Positions 36,324 to 44,830 are shown, counted from the stretch's first letter. The stretch: 64,000 nucleotides of DNA from an uncultured Aquimarina sp. (GCA_947498935.1 CANMMM010000007.1:62001-126000), one strand, 5' to 3'. The notes: generated from the letters alone by a model not told the origin. Made by a program: numbers and translations.

Positions 36324-36520
36324 TGCATTCTCTTGTACTATTACTATATGCTAACAATATTTGTTTCAAAGAAAACATGTCAAACTATTCATTTTTCTAA
36401 TCTCAATAAATGATCAAATCAATATTATTTGATTCAGTATTGAAAAATTGAAGCTTCGTTGCTATTAGTTTTCCTCAAAACAAGTAACAAAAGTAAGGAT
36501 TTATTTTATCTGATAATATT

Positions 36521-36592
36521 ATGAGGAGAAATATAAATACTATTCAAATATCCCAAAAAGAAGCTAGATTATTTGATCTGATTAGCAATTAA
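36521..36592 (+). CDS. Possible 23-aa peptide upstream of the oxygenase gene
   Basis: ATG frame of 23 residues (MRRNINTIQISQKEARLFDL and three more) ending 42 bases before the oxygenase start. It has no known motif. It may be chance; it is listed because short peptides can be substrates of adjacent modifying enzymes. Confidence 0.2.
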   Translation: MRRNINTIQISQKEARLFDLISN

Positions 36593-36634
36593 AGTTAAAA
36601 AAAGGAAGGAATTATAATATTTAAAGACGAGCTT

Positions 36635-37828
36635 ATGAACACTACAAAAGAAAAAACAACAACTATCAATGGTTTTCAAGACTTGATTCATCCGTATGCT
36701 GTAGAAGAATTTAGCAAACAGTATTGGGATCAAAAACCACTACTCATCAAAAGAGAGGATACCTCCTATTTTCAATCGCTTTTATCAATTGACAAGGTGG
36801 ACGAAGTTTTAGATTTTCACCGTCCCAAAGGGAATAGTATTAGAGTTATAAAAAACCAAGAGCCTTTAAGCCCTGTAAAATATGAAAACGCAGACGGAAG
36901 TCTCAATCTTAACCAATTATATGCTTCTTACAGTGATGGGCATACGATTGTGGTCAATGAAATTGATCGTTTTTGGAAACCCTTGAAAAAATTATGCAGC
37001 AATATTGCCGAGCTTCTACAACATAAGACTGTAGCGAATATGTATCTCACCCCAAAGAATCAAAAAGCACTAATGCCACATTATGATACGCATGATGTAT
37101 TTGTAGTACAGGTAGAGGGAACAAAACACTGGAAATTATATGATACGGAATACCCCACTCCATTAGTAAATAGTTTTCAACCCATATTTCAGCGAGAGCA
37201 ACTAAAAAATGTACGAGAAATTACCGTAACTGCTGGAGACATTATGTATATTCCAAGAGGTGTTCCTCACGAAGCGATAACCACAGATGAATCTTCTTTA
37301 CATCTTACTATTGGAGTATATCCAACGCAATGGCTTGATCTTTTACAAAAGACACTACATACAGTAGCTATGTCAAACGAGGAATTACGGAAGGCACTTC
37401 CTATCGGGTTTTTGAACCAACCTTCTATAAACACACCAGAAACCCTAAAAAACATATTGAACTGTATCTTGGATACAACAAATATCAAGGGAGCAATGCA
37501 AGTAATCGAAGAAGAATCCAGAGGACAAAAACGACCATTAGCAGATGGTCACTTTACACATTTGGATCACCTAAGTACACTAGAGGTGGATGCTACGCTT
37601 ACACAAAGAGAACATATGAACTGTAAAGTGCAAAAGCTAGGTAGCGCTGCTAGAATTATATTTGCAGGAAATGTGATACGAGGTCCTATTTCTATTGCAC
37701 CAGCTTTAGAATTCATTGCTACTACAAAAAGTAGTTTTCAAATACATGAAATTCCTTCTCTAAGCGAAGACAACAAACTAAAACTTGCTAAAAGATTGAT
37801 AAGAGGAGGCTTATTACAAGTTAAATAG
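36635..37828 (+). CDS. JmjC/Cupin_4-type Fe(II)/2-oxoglutarate oxygenase
   Basis: 397 aa. The metal-binding HxD is His149 and Asp151 (LMPHYDTHDVFVVQVEG), the distal His is His212 (GDIMYIPRGVPHEA), and KHWKLYD follows the barrel as in ribosomal oxygenases of the YcfD/RoxA type. The C-terminal part (residues 250-397) resembles the dimerisation and winged-helix domains of that group. Ribosomal oxygenases hydroxylate Arg or His of ribosomal proteins, but this copy lies beside a peptide locus and could act on a peptide (inference). It is divergent from the TPR-AraC gene and the first gene of the plus-strand block. Confidence 0.85.
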   Translation: MNTTKEKTTTINGFQDLIHPYAVEEFSKQYWDQKPLLIKREDTSYFQSLLSIDKVDEVLDFHRPKGNSIRVIKNQEPLSPVKYENADGSLNLNQLYASYSDGHTIVVNEIDRFWKPLKKLCSNIAELLQHKTVANMYLTPKNQKALMPHYDTHDVFVVQVEGTKHWKLYDTEYPTPLVNSFQPIFQREQLKNVREITVTAGDIMYIPRGVPHEAITTDESSLHLTIGVYPTQWLDLLQKTLHTVAMSNEELRKALPIGFLNQPSINTPETLKNILNCILDTTNIKGAMQVIEEESRGQKRPLADGHFTHLDHLSTLEVDATLTQREHMNCKVQKLGSAARIIFAGNVIRGPISIAPALEFIATTKSSFQIHEIPSLSEDNKLKLAKRLIRGGLLQVK

Positions 37829-37997
37829 GAATAAACATATTAATGGAATCGATGACTGTTAGTATTAAAGAAAAATCTCATCTGTTATTGTTGAGATTTA
37901 TAAATACAATGTATCTATAGTCATTATATATGACTAAATAATAGTTGTGTAAATGAAAAGCAATAGAAACACACACAATCACTTAAAACGAACTACC

Positions 37998-38477
37998 ATG
38001 TATACCTATACAGATACGATTGTAAAACATATCATTCGCCAGCTCAATGGACTCCCTAAAATAGAAGTCTATGACATATTGGCTACACTCGAAGCCCTGC
38101 TCCTACACCAAGCATCGCCTATCGTAGCAGCACAATTCATTCGCAGCCATGAAACTCATGTGATTCGCAAACGAGGTATTGTAGCGACCCAGCAACTTTA
38201 TTACTTTCTGTATGATCGTTGCTATTACCTAAACGTATATAAATACCACAGCTTACTACTCCCTGCTATTTGCTATAAAAACGAACTGTACTTTAGCCAT
38301 CCCACAGGAGAAGAAAGTTATCCCCTAACCAAAGAAAATATCCGTACCCACCTTACACACCACGCGATACAAGCTGCACTGGCTGCATTTTTAGTCAAAC
38401 ACAAGCCTACGGAGCGGCATCCGATTACCAAACGCTTATTATTACTACAGTTACTCGATCAAATAGACCCCGTATAG
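37998..38477 (+). CDS. Unknown protein upstream of the AraC regulator
   Basis: 159 aa from the ATG at 37998; an upstream ATG at 37953 adds 15 polar residues and is less likely. The protein is rich in His and Leu, helical at both ends, with a middle of LYDRCYYLNVYKYHSLLLPA that looks beta-rich. No signal peptide, membrane segment or known motif is visible and I do not recognise a family. It lies 51 bases before the AraC gene and probably shares its transcript, which suggests a role in sensing or regulation. Confidence 0.5.
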   Translation: MYTYTDTIVKHIIRQLNGLPKIEVYDILATLEALLLHQASPIVAAQFIRSHETHVIRKRGIVATQQLYYFLYDRCYYLNVYKYHSLLLPAICYKNELYFSHPTGEESYPLTKENIRTHLTHHAIQAALAAFLVKHKPTERHPITKRLLLLQLLDQIDPV

Positions 38478-38528
38478 CTGTAGCAATCGATTAATAGGAT
38501 CACAAAAACTCTCAAAATTCTTTCACTT

Positions 38529-39143
38529 ATGGATCATAAACATCAAATGGATATAGCAGCTTCTCATAGGGTATTAAAGCTTATCAAAACCATGGAAACC
38601 CCTTTGGCTTCTATCGTACAGGCAAGCACTGTAGCTACCCAACATACATCGCAGCAACTTATTTTGTCAAATAGTAAAGAGATACAAAACATCATCGATG
38701 AAATCGTAAACAGCATCAATAAAAAACAACAAGAACCCCTATTTTTTCAGCTATATGTATCAAACCCACAAGTACAGGCAATTTGTACAGCGCCAGTAAC
38801 TCCGCATAAGATCACAAAAGACGATGCTACTTGGCTCTGCCAATTAGAGCGTGAAGTCTTTAAAAACATCAAAAACCAAACCATTAATCTATTTGATTTA
38901 TCCTATAAGTTAGCGGTGAGCGAACGCCAATTACATAGAAAGGTAAAAAAGTTATTGCATCTAACCCCCAATAAATACATTAGAGTACTCAGACTACACA
39001 AAGCCAAACAGCTAATTGACACCTATACCTATGATACCATAGCACAGCTGTCCTACGCCGTAGGCTATTACGACGCACATTACTTTTCGAAATTGTTTTA
39101 CCAACAGTACGGAATTTCTCCAAAAGAACTTTTAACATTTTAA
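38529..39143 (+). CDS. AraC-family regulator of the precursor cluster
   Basis: 204 aa. The N-terminal about 100 residues have no clear domain; the C-terminal part is an AraC helix-turn-helix pair: NLFDLSYKLAVSERQLHRKV, LLHLTPNKYIRVLRLHKAK and IAQLSYAVGYYDAHYFSKLF, ending GISPKELLTF. The N-terminal part resembles the linker of TPR/two-component-type AraC regulators rather than a cupin. It is 252 bases upstream of NHLP precursor 2 and is the best local candidate to control the precursor genes. Confidence 0.82.
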   Translation: MDHKHQMDIAASHRVLKLIKTMETPLASIVQASTVATQHTSQQLILSNSKEIQNIIDEIVNSINKKQQEPLFFQLYVSNPQVQAICTAPVTPHKITKDDATWLCQLEREVFKNIKNQTINLFDLSYKLAVSERQLHRKVKKLLHLTPNKYIRVLRLHKAKQLIDTYTYDTIAQLSYAVGYYDAHYFSKLFYQQYGISPKELLTF

Positions 39144-39208
39144 ATCACTACAATGCCAGCGGTAGTATCAAAAACTACTACTGGATGTTGTATAACTCTC
39201 ATTATACC

Positions 39209-39280
39209 ATGTCTAAAATATTAATGCTTATAGAGCTGCTAAAAGAACTCATCACACTACTGATTCCTATTTTTCTTTAA
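39209..39280 (+). CDS. Possible 23-aa hydrophobic peptide
   Basis: ATG frame of 23 residues, MSKILMLIELLKELITLLIP and three more, overlapping a second small frame (39153-39224, 23 aa with three Cys). It lies between the AraC gene and NHLP precursor 2. Size and position fit a small membrane peptide, but there is no independent support. Confidence 0.2.
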   Translation: MSKILMLIELLKELITLLIPIFL

Positions 39281-39395
39281 ACACACGAATTTGCTAGCTC
39301 ACGGACTTTTCTACAAACACTATGTTTTGTCAGTACTTATGGCAGTTTGCTCAGTAGTATAAAAAGTACTTTTACCCAAGTAAAAAAACGATCAT

Positions 39396-39719
39396 ATGGA
39401 CCAAACGAAAGCAACACAGATACTACAAACAATTATAGTAAAGGCTTGGAAAGAAGAAACGTTTAAACAACAACTCATCGCCAACCCTATTCACAGCATA
39501 CAAGAAGCTACAGGGGTTTCTGTAAAATTACCTGCTGGAAAGAAAATTTCGGTACAGGATCAAACAGATCCCTCGGTACTCTATCTCAATATTCCTATGC
39601 AATTGGATATAGAGGATCTAGAACTCAATGAGCAACAATTAGAAGCCATTGCTGGAGGAGAAAAAATACCGCCTAAAATCCTAGATAACACCAAGGCAGT
39701 AAGCATGTTATTAGACTAA
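39396..39719 (+). CDS. NHLP-leader peptide precursor 2
   Basis: 107 aa. Leader features: VKAWKEETFKQQLIANP, KKISVQDQTDPSVLYLNIP and LNEQQLEAIAGG. The product after GG is 19 residues beginning EKIPPKILDNTK, with no Cys and no aromatic residue. The leader aligns over its whole length with precursors 1 and 3-6. It is followed after 10 bases by the adenylate cyclase gene, so peptide and cyclase are co-transcribed. Confidence 0.85.
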   Translation: MDQTKATQILQTIIVKAWKEETFKQQLIANPIHSIQEATGVSVKLPAGKKISVQDQTDPSVLYLNIPMQLDIEDLELNEQQLEAIAGGEKIPPKILDNTKAVSMLLD

Positions 39720-39729
39720 AAATGATCTT

Positions 39730-41769
39730 ATGAGTAGCGTAGGTGACTTCAAATACTATACTCAATACATCAACGATCATATACAATTGGCAACGCATCA
39801 CCACACACCTAAGAGGAAATACCTACATACACTATGGGTATTTCTTTTTTATGGCATGTATACCGCTGCCAGTCAGACAGCTACCACCCCCTTACCTACA
39901 AAAGAAGATCGCGACACAGTAGCTACAGAGCAGCTAGCCAACACGCTGTTTACTAAAGGAGATCGTCTGGTGAAAAAAAGTGACTTTAAAAAGGCGATAC
40001 CAGTGTTAAAACAGAGCCTAGCCTATTTTCAAGAACTAGAAGCAACGGCACAAATCGGAGCATGTTTGACTAAGATTGGGACTTCGTATTATTATCTGGG
40101 AGGCTATGAAGAAGCGCTTCAATTCTTTACAAAAAGTATCGCCTATTACAAGGCACTAGAAGATCATAAGGGAGTTTCTTCTACCTTAAATAATATGGGG
40201 GCTATTTATTATTATACAGGAAAATACCCCGAAGCCTTGCGCTATTATAAAAAAGCATTAACACTTCAAGAAGCCGTAGGTCATCGTCAAATGGTCGCCT
40301 CGATTAATCAAAATATCGGAGGTATCTATGTAGAACTCGGAAAATATGACAAAGCCTTGTCTCATTTTAGAAAGGCACAAAGCATTTTTGAAAAAACAGC
40401 CGACACCCTATCAATAGCACAAGCACTTCAAGGGATTGGGGAAATTTATCTCGCTCAAAAGAAGCCAAAAAAAGCATTACAGCATATAGAAAAAGCGTTG
40501 CTGACCATAGAGAAGACCCCCTTTTCTCAGCAAAAAATGGAAATCTTATTTTCGTTGGCTACAGTGCATCGTGTACTAGAACATCTAGCAGTCTCCAAAA
40601 CATATTACTTACAATGCCTGTCGTACGCAACTACGATACAAAGCGCCATGTATCAGAGCATGGTATGGATCGCATTGGGTAGGTTGGAAGTGCAGCAGCA
40701 GCAATATACCTTGGCAATACAAAAATGTACAAAAGGGATGGCTATTGCCAGAAGTCTACAAGCAGTATCTGTACAAAAAGATGGATGTGATTGTCTATAC
40801 ACAGCCTACAAAGCCATCGGTCATACCCGAAAATCGTTGGACTATCATGAACAGTTACAGCGATTAAAAGACAGTTTAGCATTTACAAAAACAGCCGACC
40901 AACTCGTGACCTTAGAATATGAAAAACAGCAATTACTAGACAGTATTGCCTATGTTCAGAAGCAGCATCGCCTAGAAACAAAACATCAAGCCATCGTATT
41001 GCACAAAGAAAAGCAACGCAATCTTTCGATTTTTGCGGGAGCATGTGTCTTTTTTGTATTACTAGGCATTTGGAGTCGATTGCAGTATGTCAGGAAATCA
41101 AAAGCTGTATTGCAACTAGAAAAAGATCGATCCGAGCACTTATTATTGAATATCTTACCCAAAGAAATCGCACACGAATTAAAACAAAAAGGCTATGTAG
41201 ACGCGCAGGATTTCGATAGTGCTTCTATTTTATTTACGGATTTTAAATCCTTTACAGTTACCGCCTCTACCTTAAGCCCACAGCAATTGGTCGCAGAAAT
41301 CAATTGCTGTTTCGAAGCGTTTGACCGTATTGTAGACAAATATGGTATCGAAAAAATAAAAACCATAGGAGATGCCTATATGGCAGCGGGCGGACTGCCC
41401 AAACCAGATGCCCAAGCGGTAAAAAAAACCATTCTGGCAGCATTGGAAATGCAAGCCTTTATCGCCGATAGAAAACGTGCGAAGCATGGCACTGGATTTC
41501 CAGCCTTTGATATGCGAGTAGGAATCCATGTGGGGCCCATTGTGGCAGGGATTGTAGGAGTCAAAAAATTCCAATACGATGTGTGGGGCGATACCGTAAA
41601 CATCGCTAGCAGGATGGAAAGTAATGGTACCATAGGAAACGTAAATATTAGCGAACACACCTATCAAATCATAAAAGAAGAAGCCGAGTTTTCTTTTGAA
41701 CACAGAGGGAAGATACAGGTAAAAGGTAAAGGCGCTATGGATATGTATTATGTGTATCCACGCGCGTAG
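39730..41769 (+). CDS. TPR-domain class III adenylate cyclase
   Basis: 679 aa. A hydrophobic segment near residues 34-48 is followed by TPR repeats from about 65 to 400 (for example LNNMGAIYYYTGKYPEALRY), a membrane segment at about 430-450 and a class III cyclase domain at about 470-679. Metal-binding Asp residues lie in ILFTDFKSFT (about 503) and TIGDAYMA (about 545); the purine-selecting Lys (EKIKTIGD) and Asp (YDVWGDTVNIASR) are those of adenylate, not guanylate, cyclases. It should make cAMP in response to a periplasmic signal read by the TPR part. The gene is embedded among NHLP precursors. Confidence 0.9.
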   Translation: MSSVGDFKYYTQYINDHIQLATHHHTPKRKYLHTLWVFLFYGMYTAASQTATTPLPTKEDRDTVATEQLANTLFTKGDRLVKKSDFKKAIPVLKQSLAYFQELEATAQIGACLTKIGTSYYYLGGYEEALQFFTKSIAYYKALEDHKGVSSTLNNMGAIYYYTGKYPEALRYYKKALTLQEAVGHRQMVASINQNIGGIYVELGKYDKALSHFRKAQSIFEKTADTLSIAQALQGIGEIYLAQKKPKKALQHIEKALLTIEKTPFSQQKMEILFSLATVHRVLEHLAVSKTYYLQCLSYATTIQSAMYQSMVWIALGRLEVQQQQYTLAIQKCTKGMAIARSLQAVSVQKDGCDCLYTAYKAIGHTRKSLDYHEQLQRLKDSLAFTKTADQLVTLEYEKQQLLDSIAYVQKQHRLETKHQAIVLHKEKQRNLSIFAGACVFFVLLGIWSRLQYVRKSKAVLQLEKDRSEHLLLNILPKEIAHELKQKGYVDAQDFDSASILFTDFKSFTVTASTLSPQQLVAEINCCFEAFDRIVDKYGIEKIKTIGDAYMAAGGLPKPDAQAVKKTILAALEMQAFIADRKRAKHGTGFPAFDMRVGIHVGPIVAGIVGVKKFQYDVWGDTVNIASRMESNGTIGNVNISEHTYQIIKEEAEFSFEHRGKIQVKGKGAMDMYYVYPRA

Positions 41770-41934
41770 TACTACAGTAGTGTATGCTATCCCCCACTCC
41801 GCTATACGTATCTACTATGAATTACGCAACAAAAAGCAAACAACAGTTTTCTCAGCTTTTTTGGCAGAATGCTCAGTAATGACCCTAGTAATTTTACCCT
41901 ATCGAATTAAAAGACAAACCGTAAAACAAATAGT

Positions 41935-42258
41935 ATGGAAATTACAAAAGAACAACAGTTATTTCAGCAAATCATCCAAGAAGCTTGGGAAAACGAAGCA
42001 TTTAAAGCAGAACTGATGGCTACGCCCATAGCAGCCATTGAGAGATTTACAGGAAATAAATTAACCCTTCCAGAGGGGAAAACATTGGTAGTTCGTGACC
42101 AAACCAATGAAGATACCGTATTTATCAATATCCCTGCGATGCCTGTCGTAGATACAGCACTCAATGAAGAACAACTAGAAGCTGTAGCGGGTGGTATCGT
42201 AGGGCCTGATATTTTAGACATCCTTAAAGGAGGAAATTCGACACTACCATCATTTTAA
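41935..42258 (+). CDS. NHLP-leader peptide precursor 3
   Basis: 107 aa. Leader: QEAWENEAFKAELMATP, KTLVVRDQTNEDTVFINIP and LNEEQLEAVAGG. The product after GG is 20 residues beginning IVGPDILDILKGG. It is nearly identical in its leader to precursor 4 (both begin MEITKEQQLFQQ), so the two arose by recent duplication. It starts 166 bases after the cyclase gene. Confidence 0.88.
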   Translation: MEITKEQQLFQQIIQEAWENEAFKAELMATPIAAIERFTGNKLTLPEGKTLVVRDQTNEDTVFINIPAMPVVDTALNEEQLEAVAGGIVGPDILDILKGGNSTLPSF

Positions 42259-42283
42259 TATTCACATTATAAAACCAGATTGT

Positions 42284-42649
42284 ATGGAAATTACCAAAGA
42301 ACAACAGCTGTTTCAGCAAGTGATCAATGAGGCTTGGGAAAATGAAAGCTTTAAAAAAGAATTAATGACTGCTCCAGTAGCCGCTATTGAAAAATTAACA
42401 GGAGAAAAAGTAAGCCTCCCAGCAGGCAAAACACTGGTAGTACGTGATCAAACAGATGCAGAAACTGTATTTATCAACATTCCAGCTGCTCCCGCCACAG
42501 AAGATGTAGAACTCAACGAAGCACAACTAGAAGCAGTAGCAGGGGGAATATATGCAGGAATACAGCCAGGACTACCCATTATTGAATTGGGTCCCCCACA
42601 GATTTTTGATTTAGATGGAAACCCAACAACACCTAAAGGAGGGCTGTAA
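42284..42649 (+). CDS. NHLP-leader peptide precursor 4
   Basis: 121 aa. Leader begins MEITKEQQLFQQVINEAW and carries KTLVVRDQTDAETVFINIP and LNEAQLEAVAGG. The product after GG is 33 residues beginning IYAGIQPGLPIIELGPP, rich in Pro and Gly with no Cys. Compared with precursor 3 the leader is conserved and the core is entirely different, as expected for combinatorial precursor evolution. The gap to precursor 3 is 25 bases. Confidence 0.88.
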   Translation: MEITKEQQLFQQVINEAWENESFKKELMTAPVAAIEKLTGEKVSLPAGKTLVVRDQTDAETVFINIPAAPATEDVELNEAQLEAVAGGIYAGIQPGLPIIELGPPQIFDLDGNPTTPKGGL

Positions 42650-42676
42650 ACAGGAAAATAATCAAATAAAAAACAT

Positions 42677-43027
42677 ATGAAAATTACAAAAGAACAGCAA
42701 GAGGGGCAAAAACTCTTACAAACGTTATTTACGAAAGCTTGGGAGAATGATACTTTTAAAAAAGAACTAATTAATAACCCTTCGGAGGCTATAATAAAAA
42801 CCACAGGTAAGGATTTACAATTAGGGAGTGACACAAAACTTGTGGTTGAGGATCAAATGGATACAAATATTATTTACTTAAACATTCCAAGAAAATTAAA
42901 TCTAGAAGAATTAGAATTAACTGATGAACAACTTGAGATAGTCGCTGGTGGCGAGACTTTTGTAGCAGCTGGTTTGTTTGTGGCCGGTTTTGCAGCAGGA
43001 GTGGCTCTTTACGCAGCGGTTAAATAG
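42677..43027 (+). CDS. NHLP-leader peptide precursor 5 (hydrophobic core)
   Basis: 116 aa. Leader: TKAWENDTFKKELINNP, TKLVVEDQMDTNIIYLNIP and LTDEQLEIVAGG. The product after GG is 24 residues, starting ETFVAAGLFVAGFAAG, strongly hydrophobic and rich in Gly and Ala with GxxxG spacing, like a membrane-inserting bacteriocin. Gap to precursor 4 is 27 bases. Confidence 0.87.
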   Translation: MKITKEQQEGQKLLQTLFTKAWENDTFKKELINNPSEAIIKTTGKDLQLGSDTKLVVEDQMDTNIIYLNIPRKLNLEELELTDEQLEIVAGGETFVAAGLFVAGFAAGVALYAAVK

Positions 43028-43053
43028 ATAATAAATTATAAATCTTTAAGAAA

Positions 43054-43410
43054 ATGAATTTTACAGAAAAGCAAAAAAAGAGTCATGAAATGCTCAATAC
43101 AATTTATCAAAAATGTTGGGATGATAAAGGTTTCATAAAAAAACTAGAATCGAGTCCAAATGAAACTCTTGATATTCTTTTTAAAAGAACAACCAATTCA
43201 AGTAAAAACTTAAATATTGTTGTTGAAGATCAAACAGACACTTCCATAATTTATTTTAATTTACCAGCTAAACCAAATTATGAGAGCATGGAGTTGTCTG
43301 ATGAGCAATTAGAACTTGTTTCTGGAGGCGAAGTAGGATTTTTGATTGCCGGAGGTAGCATTATCGCAGGTTTTACAGTCGCTTATGTTATAGATAATTA
43401 CATAATGTAA
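43054..43410 (+). CDS. NHLP-leader peptide precursor 6 (hydrophobic core)
   Basis: 118 aa. Leader: YQKCWDDKGFIKKLESSP, LNIVVEDQTDTSIIYFNLP and LSDEQLELVSGG. The product after GG is 26 residues starting EVGFLIAGGSIIAGFTVAYV, hydrophobic with GG and GxxxG-like spacing. It pairs with precursor 5 in character and position, compatible with a two-peptide bacteriocin. Gap to precursor 5 is 26 bases. Confidence 0.86.
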   Translation: MNFTEKQKKSHEMLNTIYQKCWDDKGFIKKLESSPNETLDILFKRTTNSSKNLNIVVEDQTDTSIIYFNLPAKPNYESMELSDEQLELVSGGEVGFLIAGGSIIAGFTVAYVIDNYIM

Positions 43411-43638
43411 TTAATTATAAAGGGCTATTCATACAAGCAATATTTTGATTCATAAATCTTTAATTTGTTTGCAAATAAAAGGTAATCACAAAGAAAATAT
43501 AGGCTGTTACATCCTAATTGTTAGATATAATATATTGCTATTATTTGGGTAGTCCTTTAAAATTATTATAAATTTACATTGAATAAATCTACTTTGGATT
43601 TATTATGCAAATCGATCTTATTTATTATTGATCCAAAT

Positions 43639-43812
43639 ATGAAAAATAAAAAAAACATTAAACTGTTATTGATAGTGGGCATAATTATGATAGTTTTTAG
43701 TTTGATAGCCCTTATGTTTGAAAAAAACTCGCTAAGCTTACTACTTGCTTTAGTCTCCTCTATAGGAGTATCACTAGGTATCGCTATTTATTCTAAAACC
43801 AAGAAAAACTAA
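43639..43812 (+). CDS. Small two-helix membrane protein after the precursors
   Basis: 57 aa from the ATG at 43639; the TTG at 43579 is less likely. Two hydrophobic segments (LLLIVGIIMIVFSLIALMF and LLLALVSSIGVSLGIAIYS) with a basic start KNKKNIK and a basic end. Small two-helix proteins next to bacteriocin genes are often immunity proteins, but nothing in the sequence proves this. It lies 228 bases after precursor 6. Confidence 0.5.
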   Translation: MKNKKNIKLLLIVGIIMIVFSLIALMFEKNSLSLLLALVSSIGVSLGIAIYSKTKKN

Positions 43813-43860
43813 CTAAATAAGTTTATTGACTTAGGTATTTAGCTAACAATTATAATCTGA

Positions 43861-43911
43861 TAACGCGGATTTGCAATCCGTGGCTTTACACTACTATATT
43901 TCTTAAAAAAA
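43861..43911. repeat. Short repeat E, copy 1
   Basis: Reads TAACGCGGATTTGCAATCCG and then TGGCTTTACACTACTATATT, with the palindrome CGGATT/AATCCG. It matches 44708-44760 with a few differences. Confidence 0.55.
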
Positions 43912-43985
43912 CACCCTACTTTTCCTTGGGTACTTACATATTTCATTAATTTTGATCTGTGTGACAATCATAAAGTATAACACAG

Positions 43986-44735
43986 ATGCAACAACAAGAG
44001 AAGGAAATATATTTACAGGAATCCGCTATAGGGGTATCTGGCACTGAATATAACACGCAGCAGGTAACACGTATTGATAGAAATTACATCGTACAACAAA
44101 TTTCTGCTATTTTTAGTATAGAAAAAGGGTTCTTCTTTACACTAGTTCAGATGACTGTAAGACCTGGTTTAGCGACTCGAGATTTTATAGCAGGAAACCG
44201 AACGCGGTATATGAAACCTATTGTGTTTTTAATACTATGTTCTTTAATCTATACACTTCTGAATAAACTATTCGGATTTGAAGACGAAATGTTCGCATCG
44301 CTTTATGCACAGAATACGCTAGAAATGAAATTCACACATTGGATACAAGCTAATTATGGATATGTAAATATGATCACCTCTGTAATTACAGCTCTCTGGG
44401 TAAAAATGCTATTTCGAAAATATCCATACAACATTTTTGAAATTATCGTATTGGTTTGTTTTTATTCTGGGGTTGGAATGTTAATACTTGGTGTATTGGG
44501 TATTGTTCAGAGTACTACTGGTCTACAAACATATTTTATAAGCTTTATAATTTCTACAATCCATAGTATATGGAGCATTGGTCAATTTTTTAATGCTAAA
44601 AAAGTAACATCCTATATAAAAGCGCTCATCTCAGTAATAATAGGATTCATTAGTTTTACATTAATAGTAGCTATAATTATGATAGCAATTAAATTGATGG
44701 AACCCGGTAGCGTGAATTTGCAATCCATGCCTTAA
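43986..44735 (+). CDS. DUF3667-family membrane protein
   Basis: 249 aa. After a polar start, the segment IEKGFFFTLVQMTVRPGLAT then RDFIAGNRTRYMKPIVFLIL is the DUF3667 signature, followed by four to five membrane segments. The function of the family is unknown. The last nine codons and the stop come from a repeat copy (44708-44760), so the natural C-terminus may have been replaced. It follows the small membrane protein by about 170 bases. Confidence 0.72.
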   Translation: MQQQEKEIYLQESAIGVSGTEYNTQQVTRIDRNYIVQQISAIFSIEKGFFFTLVQMTVRPGLATRDFIAGNRTRYMKPIVFLILCSLIYTLLNKLFGFEDEMFASLYAQNTLEMKFTHWIQANYGYVNMITSVITALWVKMLFRKYPYNIFEIIVLVCFYSGVGMLILGVLGIVQSTTGLQTYFISFIISTIHSIWSIGQFFNAKKVTSYIKALISVIIGFISFTLIVAIIMIAIKLMEPGSVNLQSMP

Positions 44736-44760
44736 CACCTACTTATATTTCTTAAAAAAC
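44708..44760. repeat. Short repeat E, copy 2, supplying the end of the DUF3667 frame
   Basis: Reads TAGCGTGAATTTGCAATCCA and then TGCCTTAACACCTACTTATA, followed by TTTCTTAAAAAAC as in copy 1. It overlaps the last 28 bases of the DUF3667 gene. Confidence 0.55.
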
Positions 44761-44830
44761 ATACAAAAACTATACTTATTTCCTCGCGTAGTGACGACAC
44801 TACTGTCTACACATAACGTATCGCAACAAA

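Noticed and set aside
37843..37920. 25-codon ATG frame after the oxygenase gene
   Set aside because: It overlaps a hairpin (AAATCTCA and TGAGATTT) that is better explained as a terminator.
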